19,828 nucleotides of DNA from JBDRGC01 sp043818215 (GCA_043818215.1 JBDRGC010000132.1:1-19828), one strand, 5' to 3'; shown: positions 10,911-18,130, counted from the stretch's first letter. Notes: generated by a model from the letters alone, not told the origin. A program made the numbers and translations.

Positions 10911-10949
10911 TCAATCCAATGAAAAATCTGGAAAAGTCGAAACAAGCAA

Positions 10950-11064
10950 CCCCCTCCCAGCCTTCGCGGAGCACACCTGTCCCGGCGTCTAGGGATATCC
11001 GAAGGATGCCCCCAAATTCTAAAAACGGAATTTACCCTTACAGGATGCTTCGCCAGGGGAGGGG
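10950..11064. repeat. Second imperfect palindromic element (CCCCCTCCC ... GGGGAGGGG)
   Basis: The left end CCCCCTCCC (10950-10958) with GCGGAGCACACCTGT up to 10980 is mirrored by ACAGGATGCTTCGC (11040-11053) and GGGGAGGGG (11056-11064). The arms are imperfect, with gaps. No gene is convincing here: the small open frame 10919-11116 has repeat-like composition and no ribosome binding site. Just beyond it, GTAAATCCT/GTAAATCTG (11113-11130) is a short tandem repeat. The remaining stretch 11131-11342 shows nothing I can name. Confidence 0.45.
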
Positions 11065-11342
11065 AATGAGGGGGGTGGCAGGAAAAAAAAATGAGTTTTC
11101 CAGAGTTCTCAGGTAAATCCTGTAAATCTGTGTCCCATTATTCTTTCTCCGACAAGCTGCTAGAACACCGGGGACGATCCTGTACAAGATCATAAACGCA
11201 TATCCCTGTACAACTCAATTAGAATAAAACGAAAACCTGACTCAGAGTCCGATTGGTGACTCCATGGACAAACAACGCCAAGCCGAAGGTTACGGGCGGG
11301 GAGCACGGCCTGATCTGCGTTCGGTCTCCAGGGTTTTTGCGA

Positions 11343-11528
11343 TCACTCTTCAACCGTCACCGTCACGCGCACGCGGTCTGGAAGATCAGTGCCGGTCAGT
11401 TTGCGCAGCGCCCACTGCTGAATGTAGAGAGTACCAATGATGTTTGGGCCGTCGCCAGTTTCTTCCTGGTAGCGACGGGTGTTCTTGGTGTCTTTTTCAA
11501 CTTTGAAGATCAGTTCTAGTTTATCCAT
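11343..11528 (-). CDS. Small conserved-looking protein of unknown function (61 aa)
   Basis: A 61-residue protein beginning MDKLELIFKVEKDTKNTRRY and ending RVRVTVTVEE. A perfect AGGAGG (plus positions 11537-11542) lies 8 nt before its ATG, which makes it a real gene despite its size. It is rich in charged and beta-branched residues, with alternating patterns at both ends that suggest a small beta-sheet fold, and it has no membrane segment or signal peptide. I recall similar short proteins with an IGTLY core in Chloroflexi but know no function. It lies downstream of, and on the same strand as, the 202-residue gene, about 150 bp away with room for its own promoter. Confidence 0.72.
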   Translation of the reverse strand: MDKLELIFKVEKDTKNTRRYQEETGDGPNIIGTLYIQQWALRKLTGTDLPDRVRVTVTVEE

Positions 11529-11681
11529 TGTGTATGCCTCCTATGGTTTGTGTGCCCTAATTAATGGAATGGGCCATGCGTTTTGGCACTTGATGCTACT
11601 TTAATTGTAACCGATTTTTTCGCGACCGACTGTCGAAGGTTTACAAAAACGGTATGATGGTGTGGTTATATTCAGTTCCCC

Positions 11682-12290
11682 TTATGATGATTCTTCGTCC
11701 TCCATTCCAGGGGATAGGAGCCAGGATTTGTAATCATCGTGCGCATCGATGTTGATAAAGGATTCGCGGGTCAGGCAGTATCGGCTAAGAACGGTGGTGG
11801 ATAAACCGGTTTCGCTGACCAGGTTAGCAATGCGGATGACGTCTTCTTTGAGCATGGCCCCGATCACCGCTACACGCCAGGTGGGATTCTCATGGGCGAT
11901 CCCTTTGACGTAGTATCCGAAGTTATCCAGGTGGTTGTAATCAATGAGATGAAAGATAGTGTGAATGAAACCCATTTCAAGAAGTTGATCGTAGAAGTTG
12001 TAGGCATCCTCGTAATGAATCAAGGCAAAGGTGGTACAAAAATAATCAACCTGGGATGGGATGTCGGACAAACCAGGGCTATCTGACCGGAGTTCATCTT
12101 CAATGGCATCGTTTTGCCGTTGGACGATTTCTCCCCATATTTCTTCGCTCCCAGGTTGGTGCATCCAGGTTTCAGGATCGGGTTCGACGAGGACGATCAG
12201 ATGAAAACTGTACAGCGGCAGTTCAGCGGTAGGGGCATCGCTGATCGTGACTCTGGGGGAGGGTTGGAGAATAAAATTGGCTATGTCCAA
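11682..12290 (-). CDS. Hypothetical protein (about 202 aa)
   Basis: An open frame of 202 codons starting at TTG 12290, with GAGTG a few bases upstream and an in-frame TGA just before, so no longer start is possible. The first ATG inside is residue 43. The protein is acidic, rich in aromatic residues (FALIHYEDAYNFYDQLLEM) and ends in EDEESS. No signal peptide or membrane helix is seen. The segment WRVAVIGAMLKEDVIRIANLVSETG is faintly like the last part of an isochorismatase-type fold, but the catalytic cysteine would be missing, so I do not assign that family. Function unknown. It is upstream of and co-oriented with the 61-residue gene. Confidence 0.6.
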   Translation of the reverse strand: MDIANFILQPSPRVTISDAPTAELPLYSFHLIVLVEPDPETWMHQPGSEEIWGEIVQRQNDAIEDELRSDSPGLSDIPSQVDYFCTTFALIHYEDAYNFYDQLLEMGFIHTIFHLIDYNHLDNFGYYVKGIAHENPTWRVAVIGAMLKEDVIRIANLVSETGLSTTVLSRYCLTRESFINIDAHDDYKSWLLSPGMEDEESS

Positions 12291-12332
12291 ATTGTATCAC
12301 TCAAATTCCCCAAACTGTTTTTACGATCCTTT

Positions 12333-12446
12333 CGTATCCTCTCCATATCTCAGGGTAACACGAACCCGGTTCCTTGTCAGACCGAGAAAATCGGGCGCAT
12401 TACCCATCAGGAACCGGGTTCGTCCCTGATTTTTGAAGAGGATACG
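12333..12446. repeat. Long nested hairpin / palindromic element
   Basis: Four stems nest in order: CGTATCCTCT (12333-12342) with AGAGGATACG (12437-12446); TCAGGG (12350-12355) with CCCTGA (12424-12429); ACGAACCCGGTTCCT (12360-12374) with AGGAACCGGGTTCGT (12409-12423), 15 bp perfect; and CCGA with TCGG around GAAAA inside. This is far more pairing than chance. It lies between the divergent 202-aa gene and the recombinase gene. It could be a MITE or REP-type mobile repeat, or a structured RNA. The rest of the gap (12447-12760) shows only small hairpins and no gene. Confidence 0.75.
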
Positions 12447-12727
12447 TTTTTGCAGTGTTGCATTTTTTGATCCTCGCTTCTGTGATTTCATCGACGGATT
12501 ATACTTGATCTGGCTACATCATACCCTCCAGATTTTCACGAAAATGGGGGGCAACCTCAAACCAGTTGGGGGACCCGATATCGATGGCTGTTTTGATTAC
12601 CTATAACCGCGCGAAAAGACAGAATGGTTGACCAATCGGTTGGAAAGTTCGCGAATTTAGGGCGCTCCCATTAAATTTGAGACCCTGCAGGAGTGAATTT
12701 TTCCACGGCTTTTTTGCCCAAAAGCGC

Positions 12728-12837
12728 GCACCATAATACCGCAACCTAATAGTGGTTATGTTGCCCAAAATGCCCTTTTAGGGTACAATTAAGTCCGAAA
12801 AACAGGCTCTAAGCCCCGAATTTCTAGCACCATAATA
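12728..12837. repeat. Pair of 11-bp direct repeats around the recombinase promoter
   Basis: GCACCATAATA is found at 12728-12738 and again at 12827-12837, 99 bp apart, bracketing the recombinase promoter. Possible roles are binding sites of the recombinase (arm-type or core-like) or autoregulation. No matching copy was noticed on the far side of the gene, so these are not shown to be attachment sites. Confidence 0.4.
12761..12789 (+). promoter_or_regulatory. Promoter of the tyrosine recombinase
   Basis: TTGCCC (12761-12766, 4/6 to the -35 consensus) and TACAAT (12784-12789, 5/6 to the -10) are 17 bp apart, predicting a start near 12796. The spacer ends in CCCT-TTT-AGGG (12773-12783), a small palindrome placed where a repressor could block RNA polymerase. 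GCACCATAATA occurs on both sides, at 12728-12738 and 12827-12837. The gene start at 12853 has AAGGA 6 to 7 nt before it. Confidence 0.55.
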
Positions 12838-12852
12838 TTCTAAGGACTAAAA

Positions 12853-13737
12853 ATGGAAATTCCTGAAACCGTTAAACAATGGCTCGACTATCTCGACCAG
12901 CAGGGGAAAAGCACCCACACTATCGCAGCTTACCGCCGTGGACTGGCTCACTACATCCGCTGGAACCAAGATACCTACAATAGCGACTTCGCTCCCTCCG
13001 CTGTCATCCCCCGGGATGTGCGCGATTGGAAGGCCTACCAGCAAACCGTGGAGAAGGCCGCACCGTCCACGATCAACCAACGCCTGGTGGCGCTGTCCCG
13101 CTTCTTCTATTGGGGGGTAGAGCAGGAGATGGCGCGCACGAACCCCACGGCCAGCGTTCACACCCTTGACTTGCCACGGCGCAAACCCAAAGCCTTGTCT
13201 CAGAAAGATCAACGCCGCTTCCTACGGGCTGTTCACCAGAGAGAAAATCTGCGCGACATTGCTATTGTGGAGATGTTGGTGGGCACGGGGTTGCGGGTCG
13301 CCGAATTGCTTGCCTTGCATGTAGGGAATGTGGATATCAACGGGCGCTCCGGGTGGGTTAAGGTGCGCAAGGGGAAACGCAGCAATCAGCGTGATGTCCC
13401 CCTGAAGGCTGAGGTGCGATCCGCTTTGACGGCTTATCTGGCCAGTCATCCCCATGCTGGCGACCCTAATGCTCATCTATGGATAGGACAGCAGGGGCCG
13501 CTTCGGGATCGTAGCGCGGTGTTGCGGATGCTGAATAAATATGCTTTCGCTGCCAAGATGGACAACTTTGGCCCCCACGTCCTGCGGCATACCTTTAGCG
13601 ACAATTACCTGCGGGGAAATCCTGACGACCTGCGCGGGTTGGCCGCGCTATTGGGACACACAAACTTGAATACGGTGATGATCTACACAGAGCCGTCCTT
13701 TGACGATCTGGCGGAGAGGGTGGAACGGGCGAGCTAA
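12853..13737 (+). CDS. Tyrosine recombinase (XerC/XerD-like integrase)
   Basis: A 294-residue site-specific recombinase. Seen: an N-terminal SAM-like core-binding domain (about 1-95) and a C-terminal catalytic domain with every active-site residue: R148 in GTGLRVAEL, K173 in VRKGKR, H242 and R245 in HVLRHTF, H269 in LLGHT, and the nucleophile Y278 in VMIYTE. The length equals XerC/XerD. It binds short inverted DNA sites and exchanges strands through a phosphotyrosine. It has its own promoter and stands alone, convergent with the AbiE pair. Whether it is a chromosome-dimer resolvase paralogue or the integrase of this island cannot be told from the protein. The island context favours the latter (inference). 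Confidence 0.95.
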   Translation: MEIPETVKQWLDYLDQQGKSTHTIAAYRRGLAHYIRWNQDTYNSDFAPSAVIPRDVRDWKAYQQTVEKAAPSTINQRLVALSRFFYWGVEQEMARTNPTASVHTLDLPRRKPKALSQKDQRRFLRAVHQRENLRDIAIVEMLVGTGLRVAELLALHVGNVDINGRSGWVKVRKGKRSNQRDVPLKAEVRSALTAYLASHPHAGDPNAHLWIGQQGPLRDRSAVLRMLNKYAFAAKMDNFGPHVLRHTFSDNYLRGNPDDLRGLAALLGHTNLNTVMIYTEPSFDDLAERVERAS

Positions 13738-13762
13738 AACAGCACTCATCCGATAGAATTGA

Positions 13763-13778
13763 TGCGCCAGCAGGCGTA
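13763..13778. terminator. Small hairpin between convergent genes
   Basis: CGCC (13765-13768) pairs with GGCG (13773-13776) around AGCA, extended by a G-T and a T-A pair. It lies between the convergent recombinase and AbiEii genes. There is no good T-run on either side, so it is at best a weak terminator. Confidence 0.25.
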
Positions 13779-13827
13779 ATAGTTTCCACCCATCCACAGC
13801 CACAGACAACCCGCCCACCCCAATGGT

Positions 13828-14706
13828 TTAGGGCTGGTGGTTACGAGACGCTGTAATCGCCTGCAAGTGAGGCATCAAAAACATGCGCAGTGTCTGTACT
13901 ACAACAAGCAATTCCGGTGTGGACTGCTCTAACCTGCTGCGTTTGACAAACGCTTGCCATTGTGATTGTTTTGCTTTTGCAAAAACATCAGAGAGGGCTA
14001 CAGGAACATCTGCGGGGATAGGTGTGTTACGATGACGAAACGTGCGCAGGATAGCTTGCCGCAGCGTTTGGCTGTCAAAGTCAAAATTCGTTGTCAACAT
14101 CCAAAGGTCGTAGAAATCTTTCATGCGGCTGTTTATGCGCCCCAGAAAGACCATCGCTTGCAGTTTTTCCGCCACAATGGTTTCCAGGGGATACCCGCGT
14201 AGTTGTGGCTGTGGGAAGGGAAGTAGCGTTGGATACCGTACTTCAACGGAAGCTGGGGTCAACACATCAGCAAAGTCAATATCAACTTGTAATGGAATAC
14301 GTGCCTTCCCCAGATAAGCCCTTAACTGCACTCGGGCGCCTCCATAGTCGGCGTCTTTTTTGATGATGTGGGCGTGCAAGCTATTTGGGTCAAATGAGAT
14401 GCCATCAGGCTCCACTTCCACATCACAAATCTCTCGGAAAATTTGCGCAATGTGAACAACATCATTGCTGGTATGTCCCAACAAATCAATGTCCCTGGTG
14501 GGACGGAAAGACGGAATATCCAACGTCAGCAGCATTAGCGCCCCTTTGAGAACAAACTGGTTTGCATAGCTAGAGCGGGACAGACGGTACAGAAACCGCT
14601 CAATGCCGTACAGCTGGAGCAGATCATTGAAAGGGCGATTGCTTTCTTTGGCTCTGTTTTGCAACCGGGCTTTGACGGATGCAGCCAGACTATTCTCGTT
14701 TTTCAT
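13828..14706 (-). CDS. abiEii: AbiEii-type nucleotidyltransferase toxin
   Basis: A 292-residue toxin of the AbiEii/AbiGii nucleotidyltransferase family. Seen in order: FVLKGALML (51-59); the metal-binding RDID (71-74) of the nucleotidyltransferase core; VDIDFAD (141-147); ETIVAEKLQAM (175-185); and RMKDFYDL (194-201). All conserved blocks are present, so it is probably active. Known: AbiE pairs form type IV toxin-antitoxin systems that cause phage abortive infection, and homologues such as MenT transfer nucleotides to tRNA. The substrate here is not known. Its ATG overlaps the stop of the antitoxin gene by 4 bp (ATGA), the usual coupled order antitoxin then toxin. Confidence 0.93.
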   Translation of the reverse strand: MKNENSLAASVKARLQNRAKESNRPFNDLLQLYGIERFLYRLSRSSYANQFVLKGALMLLTLDIPSFRPTRDIDLLGHTSNDVVHIAQIFREICDVEVEPDGISFDPNSLHAHIIKKDADYGGARVQLRAYLGKARIPLQVDIDFADVLTPASVEVRYPTLLPFPQPQLRGYPLETIVAEKLQAMVFLGRINSRMKDFYDLWMLTTNFDFDSQTLRQAILRTFRHRNTPIPADVPVALSDVFAKAKQSQWQAFVKRSRLEQSTPELLVVVQTLRMFLMPHLQAITASRNHQP

Positions 14707-15311
14707 ACGAGTACCTCCAGATAAGGGCGGATGATCTTTTCGACCCGGTCCATTTGTGCCATTGAAAGCAATTTTTCAACATTGAAATCATCGCTTTGCC
14801 GGTAGCATTTCAGGGCTTCCAGGGCCACATCCAGCCCCGTCTTGTTACGGAATTTGAACGCATCGGCCACGCTTTTCTCTGGGCTGTAAATCCGAACAGG
14901 CAGTCCTTCTATCAGATGCTCTTCAATACCTGCCTGATATGCCCTGTCAGACAGCCAAACCAGGCGCAAAGGCGGGTAATCCAGGCGCGGCTTCTCGGCA
15001 TGGTTGGGCAAAGCCAGATAAACCTGGTGAGGAATTTGCATTGTCAATCCGTGAAAAGACAACGCCGATAGCAAGCAAATAACACCTTTCGATACACGCT
15101 GGGCTACCACAAGCAAATCTTGATATTGGCTGATGGGCTGGTCCGCCAGTCGGTAAACGCCACGGCTTAGTTGGATGATTTTCCCTGCATCTCGCAAGGC
15201 ATACAGCGTGCGCGGGGATATGCCCAAATGGACAGCCTGACCGGTTCGCAGCCAGCCATGATGCTGCTTGAAAATCTGAATCGCCTTTTGGATCGTTTCT
15301 TTTTTCGGCAT
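14703..15311 (-). CDS. abiEi: AbiEi-type antitoxin / transcriptional regulator
   Basis: A 202-residue AbiEi antitoxin. Seen: an N-terminal winged helix-turn-helix (about 7-55, with GQAVHLGISPRTLYALRDAG) and the family signature YSPEKSVADAF (142-152) in the C-terminal antitoxin domain. Known: AbiEi neutralises AbiEii without stable binding (type IV) and its helix-turn-helix represses its own promoter. The ATG at 15311 has no clear Shine-Dalgarno, and two identical 8-bp palindromes lie over and upstream of the start. It is the first gene of the pair and overlaps the toxin by 4 bp. Confidence 0.92.
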   Translation of the reverse strand: MPKKETIQKAIQIFKQHHGWLRTGQAVHLGISPRTLYALRDAGKIIQLSRGVYRLADQPISQYQDLLVVAQRVSKGVICLLSALSFHGLTMQIPHQVYLALPNHAEKPRLDYPPLRLVWLSDRAYQAGIEEHLIEGLPVRIYSPEKSVADAFKFRNKTGLDVALEALKCYRQSDDFNVEKLLSMAQMDRVEKIIRPYLEVLV

Positions 15312-15352
15312 AATATTAACTGTATTTATACTAAACTACATCTAATATTATA
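15311..15352 (-). promoter_or_regulatory. abiE promoter with paired TAATATTA palindromes
   Basis: TATAAT on the minus strand (plus 15352-15347) is a perfect -10 with no good -35 at 17 bp. The palindrome TAATATTA occurs at 15311-15318, touching the start codon, and at 15343-15350, overlapping the -10. Their spacing is 32 bp, close to three helical turns. This fits AbiEi autorepression, which is known to use repeated sites. AT-rich 8-mers can recur by chance, so this is moderate evidence. Confidence 0.45.
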
Positions 15353-16219
15353 CATCAATACGCGCTGCTTGTTTTCGTCAACCGAAAACGTGCCCAGTAG
15401 GGATTGGCGGACATGCTCGCCAAAACAATTGCGCATAATGAGATGGTTGATCACCTTGATTGCCCATATACAAAAGTCACTATGATACAAGATCGTCCCC
15501 TGTAGGTTAAACAATCTCCTGATGGTTGGCAAACTCTTTACCGTTATCGAAGGTGATAGGGATTGAAGCTCTGCGTATTCTTCCCCCACATCCAAATACC
15601 TCGCCCGAAGATAGACCATCCCGCTCACATCCGTCCACTCCCCCGTGAAGCCATAGCTGCTAACTCCGCTTCCCACGCTCGATAGCACATCCCCATACGG
15701 CTGATACCCCTTGACCAGGGTCACGACTCCGCTCTCATCGGTCAACTGCCGCACGGAGCCGAGGGCATCGCCATGATGGTACGTCCAGCCGCCGGAGCCT
15801 TGCTCGCCAATGCGACCCAGGCCGTAGAGATACGCGTTCTCTCCATCGAAGAGCACCTGGGTCAGGCCGATTGCAGTATCCAGGGTGTAGGTTGTGGTTT
15901 CGCCATCGACGGTCTGCGACACGCGATCACCCATGCCGTTGTAAGCGTAGCTGGAAGATGACTGGGACCCGACAACGGAAGACAACCGGTTGGCGTGATT
16001 GTACGTGTACGTGCTCTCCCCATCATTGAGCAAATTGCCGTTCGCGTCCCAGGCGTAGGTCATGCCGTCAACGCTGGTGAGCCGGTTGGCAGTGTCGTAG
16101 GCATAAGTGTTCGTGCCAGCCAGAGTGTCCTGCGTCAAGCGATTGCCCACGGCGTCGTAGGTGTAGTGGAAGTAAGCACCATCGGCGTAGTCCGCGGAGG
16201 TCAGCCGACTCCAGGGGGT
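15326..16219 (-). CDS. RHS repeat core fragment (truncated both ends)
   Basis: An RHS/YD-repeat fragment. The frame is open from 16219 (an in-frame TGA lies just upstream at 16220-16222) and contains YD repeats such as YTYDAVGNRL, TYAWDANGN and YAYNGMGDR. The core motif follows: GRIGEQG, YHHGDALGSVRQLTD, GYQPYGDVL and YLRARYLDVG. RHS homology stops at YLDVG near 15584. The remaining 86 codons down to the TAG at 15326 are unrelated, contain a possible transposase scrap in another frame, and run into the abiE promoter. Known: full RHS proteins are large toxin-delivery shells of over 1000 residues. Here the N-terminal part and the toxin tip are both missing, so this is a relic. It is about 110 bp downstream of the lipoprotein gene. 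Confidence 0.75.
   Translation of the reverse strand, partial: TPWSRLTSADYADGAYFHYTYDAVGNRLTQDTLAGTNTYAYDTANRLTSVDGMTYAWDANGNLLNDGESTYTYNHANRLSSVVGSQSSSSYAYNGMGDRVSQTVDGETTTYTLDTAIGLTQVLFDGENAYLYGLGRIGEQGSGGWTYHHGDALGSVRQLTDESGVVTLVKGYQPYGDVLSSVGSGVSSYGFTGEWTDVSGMVYLRARYLDVGEEYAELQSLSPSITVKSLPTIRRLFNLQGTILYHSDFCIWAIKVINHLIMRNCFGEHVRQSLLGTFSVDENKQRVLMYNIRCSLV
15507..15566 (-). pseudogene. Possible IS30-family transposase scrap
   Basis: In a frame different from the RHS fragment, the minus strand reads SIPITFDNGKEFANHQEIV followed by TAA. FDNGKEFA around a DN pair is typical of the second catalytic block of IS30-family transposases. Only about 20 codons remain. It begins where RHS homology ends, so an insertion and later deletion probably destroyed the 3' part of that gene. 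The piece is very short, so the family call is tentative. Confidence 0.5.
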
Positions 16220-16328
16220 TCATTCAGCAAGTTCAGGACTGGCTCCGGTATAGAAGATGGTGCTATGACAATGTTAGCGTTAGGTCTTACTGGCACGACC
16301 ACAGTTAACACACCAAAGCTAAAGGGGT

Positions 16329-16883
16329 TCATGGTCCACGATACTCATATTTCCATACATATGTAGACGATTTTGAAAAAAGAACTAGTTCTTCATTTTG
16401 GATTGATTTGCCAGAAATATCCGATGAGCCGGGAACTATTAACACGCCCTCATTAATAAAAAATGTCGTCTCATTTCGGCAAAAGTCAATCCAAATCCCA
16501 CTTTCTCTACTAACATTCGCACAACTAGACAGTCCAGGTTCGGCAGCACATAAGTTCATCCCTTCTAAATGAAGGTATACAACGCCAATCTCAGAATATT
16601 CAAGCCACCAGGGTTGCCATTCGCTTTCATAATTCAATACTGGTGCAACCATGTGGATGATTTGCTTGTATTTGCCATCAGCACGAATAATTATGGTATC
16701 ACTTTCGATGGTATCACTTACTTCTGGTACCACGTAGGATATAGCTTCCCAGGTGCCAACCAAGTCCATTTCTGAGAATCCTTCTGGAGGTGGTGGACAT
16801 TGATAATCTTCATCTTTTGAAGTTGACCCGCAGGAACACATGCTGATAGGGATAAGTATTAGAAAAAACAATATTCTATTCAT
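16329..16883 (-). CDS. Small lipoprotein, candidate immunity protein of the RHS tip
   Basis: A 184-residue protein with a short N-terminal hydrophobic signal (MNRILFFLILIPISMCSCGS). A cysteine at 16 or 18 is a likely lipidation site, although the residues before it are not an ideal lipobox. A linker and a beta-rich domain with DLVGTWEA near residue 40 follow, the latter lipocalin-like in wording only. Four more cysteines could form disulfides outside the cytoplasm. GAGG lies 8 nt before its ATG, and only 12 nt separate it from the stop of the RHS C-terminal gene, so the two are co-translated. In RHS loci the gene directly after the tip normally encodes the immunity protein. I infer that role here, but I recognise no known immunity family. 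Confidence 0.7.
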   Translation of the reverse strand: MNRILFFLILIPISMCSCGSTSKDEDYQCPPPPEGFSEMDLVGTWEAISYVVPEVSDTIESDTIIIRADGKYKQIIHMVAPVLNYESEWQPWWLEYSEIGVVYLHLEGMNLCAAEPGLSSCANVSRESGIWIDFCRNETTFFINEGVLIVPGSSDISGKSIQNEELVLFSKSSTYVWKYEYRGP

Positions 16884-16895
16884 TTATATAACCTC

Positions 16896-18014
16896 TTAGT
16901 GCCCGTAAACAGGATCTGTATAAGCTTTGTAATCATACCATGGCTCTATTTCTATATCTGAATAAAGAAAATCGAATCTTGAATACCTGCAAGAATCACG
17001 TTTCTCTTTCCACACATATGTCTGATCCATAATTCCACCTCCCAATTGAAATCCTGTCACGTCTCTATATACCTGTGTTTGTCCACGTGTTCGAGGTTTG
17101 AGTATCGAGAGTAGACCTAGACGTTCGTCTTTATACAAAGAATATAAGCTTTCCAATCCAGTGATTTCTCCTCTTTCAAACAATCCCTCAACAGAATTTT
17201 CATATTTTTTCGGAAAATGTCCTGCATAATGCGATCCTGAACTCAGATCCGTTCTGTTGTCGATTCGAAAACCAACATACTCACCCATGTCTAAGGTTTT
17301 TATCTGGTAATAAAAGGAACCTAATACACAAGTGACAGGTATTACAGAATTAGGGTTCAACATGTGAGCGAAATCCATAAAGCATTGAGCCTGTTCATTA
17401 TTATAAAACTCATATTCAACTGGTTTATCAGTACCCCCAGACGTGTAATATCCTATTCTTTTATTATCAAGTAGTTTCGACGATGCTAGATCGTAGTTTA
17501 AGAATTCAGGGCCATTGAAAACTAAATGATCATCTCCATGCTCAAACAAATACCAACCAAATAAATCTTGGCCTGTCGTTGGAAGATCACCATTAAAGTT
17601 AAACCACGATCTATTCCATGAATTCTGATCAAAACCTTTTTTGCAAATTTCAATAGCATCAAGGGCATCAATATTCCTAAGAAGCCATCCTTTTCCAAGT
17701 GAATGTAAGTTAAAGCACATCGAAAAAGCTGCAGGGCCAGTTAAACTTGAGACTGAGACAAGCCCCGACGGGTCAATTCGATTAATGGGGTTTGCACCTG
17801 CGTAAAGATACAGATTGGATTCCAATTCAGATGGATCTTTCTGGGTAAACCGCCCCATCCCCACATCCAAATACCGCGCCCGCAAATGGATTAACCCTGT
17901 GCTATCGCTCCACTCCCCCGTGAAGCCATAGCTGCTGACCCCGCTTCCCGCGCTCGACAGCACATCTCCATACGGCTGATACCCCTTGACCAGGGTCACC
18001 AACCCCACTCCCAT
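16896..18014 (-). CDS. RHS core tip with variable C-terminal domain (possible toxin)
   Basis: The 372-codon frame starts inside the RHS core (GYQPYGDVLSSAGSG, GEWSDSTGL, LRARYLDVGMGRFTQKDP, LYLYAGANPINRIDPSGL). After the DPSGL boundary near residue 84 the sequence changes to about 285 residues of unrelated, AT-richer coding sequence. In RHS proteins this point marks the switch from conserved shell to the released toxin. The C-terminal domain has no motif I can assign. It contains GFRIDNRTDLSSGSHYAGHF and scattered cysteines. The upstream core is out of frame by one base (see 18005-18099) and the N-terminal shell is absent, so the protein is unlikely to be delivered. It may be an orphan tip kept with its immunity gene. 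Confidence 0.8.
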   Translation of the reverse strand: MGVGLVTLVKGYQPYGDVLSSAGSGVSSYGFTGEWSDSTGLIHLRARYLDVGMGRFTQKDPSELESNLYLYAGANPINRIDPSGLVSVSSLTGPAAFSMCFNLHSLGKGWLLRNIDALDAIEICKKGFDQNSWNRSWFNFNGDLPTTGQDLFGWYLFEHGDDHLVFNGPEFLNYDLASSKLLDNKRIGYYTSGGTDKPVEYEFYNNEQAQCFMDFAHMLNPNSVIPVTCVLGSFYYQIKTLDMGEYVGFRIDNRTDLSSGSHYAGHFPKKYENSVEGLFERGEITGLESLYSLYKDERLGLLSILKPRTRGQTQVYRDVTGFQLGGGIMDQTYVWKEKRDSCRYSRFDFLYSDIEIEPWYDYKAYTDPVYGH

Positions 18015-18099
18015 CCGTCAACTGGCGGAGGGAGCCGAGGGCGTCTCCGTGATGGTAGGCCCAGCCATCGGGACCCTGCTCGCCAATGCGGCCCACGGA
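18005..18099 (-). pseudogene. Frame-shifted upstream piece of the RHS tip
   Basis: Just upstream, in another frame, the minus strand reads GRIGEQGPDGWAYHHGDALGSLRQLTDGSG, which continues directly into the LVTLVKGYQPYG of the next entry. The parallel RHS copy at about 15700 has QLTDESGVVTLVKG in one frame. Comparing the bases shows one extra G here between GGGGTT and GTGACC. RHS similarity begins abruptly at about 18099, where the preceding bases no longer match the other copy. Confidence 0.75.
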
Positions 18100-18130
18100 A
18101 TGTGTCAATGGTTTAAGACAACTAATTTCC

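Noticed and set aside
10919..11116. 65-codon plus-strand frame upstream of hsdM
   Set aside because: It lies within an imperfect palindromic repeat, has repeat-like composition and no ribosome binding site.
11682..12290. Isochorismatase-like hydrolase
   Set aside because: One segment faintly resembles the fold's end, but the catalytic cysteine and aspartate are not in place, so the family is not supported.
11170..15500. Shared 15-mer GGGGACGATC(C/T)TGTA at 11170-11184 and, inverted, at 15486-15500
   Set aside because: 14 of 15 bases match, but with all pairs in a 20-kb window compared on both strands a match this short is expected by chance.
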